Below, in pieces: positions 5,427 to 5,606 of a stretch of DNA of 5,606 nt (its first letter is position 1; every line of letters begins with the position of its first letter). The translations under genes were made by a program, and so were the position numbers. The stretch covers positions 1-5,606 of the forward strand of contig JAQGHJ010000657.1 of NCBI GenBank assembly GCA_028288905.1, read 5' to 3'. Source of the DNA: Phycisphaerales bacterium (GTDB lineage: Bacteria > Planctomycetota > Phycisphaerae > Tepidisphaerales > Tepidisphaeraceae). The notes below the pieces were generated by a model that saw only the letters and a program-made list of their open reading frames with translations, ran no database searches and was not told the origin of the DNA.

Positions 5427-5439
5427 TACCGCGGCGGTA
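5427..5439. repeat. Small palindrome abutting the terminal inverted repeat
   Basis: taccgcggcggta is a perfect 6+1+6 dyad lying 4 bp past the helicase stop and touching the left arm of the 5440-5574 element. No counterpart follows the right arm. It may be part of the repeat unit; it lacks a T run, so it is not an intrinsic terminator. Confidence 0.35.
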
Positions 5440-5574
5440 AGCCGGCCCGTCCGTGACACGGGCTTCCAGCCCGTGCGTGCTGGCCTTGATATTCAACGCT
5501 TCGGCTATTTAACGGCTCTCGCCCGCTGGCTGCGACCGCACGGGCTGGAAGCCCGTGTCACGGACGGGCCGGCT
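5440..5574. repeat. Paired palindromic element with perfect 38-bp inverted arms
   Basis: Arms 5440-5477 and 5537-5574 are exact reverse complements over 38 bp, separated by a 59-bp AT-richer spacer (5478-5536). Each arm contains its own hairpin cacgggcttccagcccgtg (8-bp stem, 3-nt loop; 5457-5475 and 5539-5557). The unit can therefore fold as one long stem or two small ones. Arrangement and core match the pair at 1911-2062. It begins 17 bp after the helicase stop. It has REP/BIME-like form; no associated transposase lies in the window. Confidence 0.8.
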
Positions 5575-5606
5575 CGGCGAATCGCGAGAGCGTTCCCGGC
5601 CGCGCT
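5575..5606. other. Window end, no feature seen
   Basis: The last 32 bp after the repeat show no recognisable gene or motif. Whether sequence related to the missing HrpA C-terminus resumes beyond the window cannot be seen. Confidence 0.4.

Noticed and set aside
5440..5574. CRISPR array or tRNA-like structure at the window end
   Set aside because: There are only two copies, inverted rather than direct, and no tRNA arms or anticodon; it is an inverted-repeat pair.

Overview
The window is GC-rich (coding third positions are mostly G or C). It carries dispersed palindromic repeats of a kind I associate with large-genome planctomycetes of the Gemmata group. That assignment is inference from base composition, gene content and repeat style; the window contains no rRNA or other marker gene to settle it.

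Layout. Positions 1-2975 hold five genes on the minus strand. In transcription order they are an ArsR-family repressor (2975-2595), an AHSA1-type SRPBCC protein whose start overlaps the repressor's end by 17 bp (2611-2081), a second AHSA1-type SRPBCC protein (1837-1331), a membrane-anchored SRPBCC protein (1111-545) and a PhnB-like VOC/glyoxalase-fold protein (428-12). ArsR plus SRPBCC plus VOC is a common bacterial grouping of uncertain substrate. The repressor pair looks translationally coupled, and a good sigma70-type promoter with an AT-rich dyad lies just upstream of the repressor. That suggests autoregulation of at least the first two genes. The lower genes are separated by 116-243 bp gaps, two of which contain palindromic repeats, so they may be transcribed separately.

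On the plus strand a DEAH-box RNA helicase of the HrpA type runs from about 3365 to 5422. Its helicase core and ratchet-like region look intact. It stops just before where the HrpA OB-fold and long C-terminal (DUF3418) region should begin, and ends instead in an Ala/Gly/Arg-rich tail.

Repeats. Three palindromic families sit between genes: (a) head-on pairs of a small hairpin built on cacgggcttccagcccgtg, at 1911-2062 and 5440-5574, the latter a perfect 38-bp inverted repeat; (b) a 103-bp imperfect palindrome at 3105-3207 in the helicase leader; (c) a perfect 19-bp stem-loop at 1256-1298. I see no tRNA, rRNA, CRISPR array, transposase or phage gene. I did not find a clearly new biological system; the shortened helicase next to a paired repeat and the repeat architecture itself are the points most worth checking.
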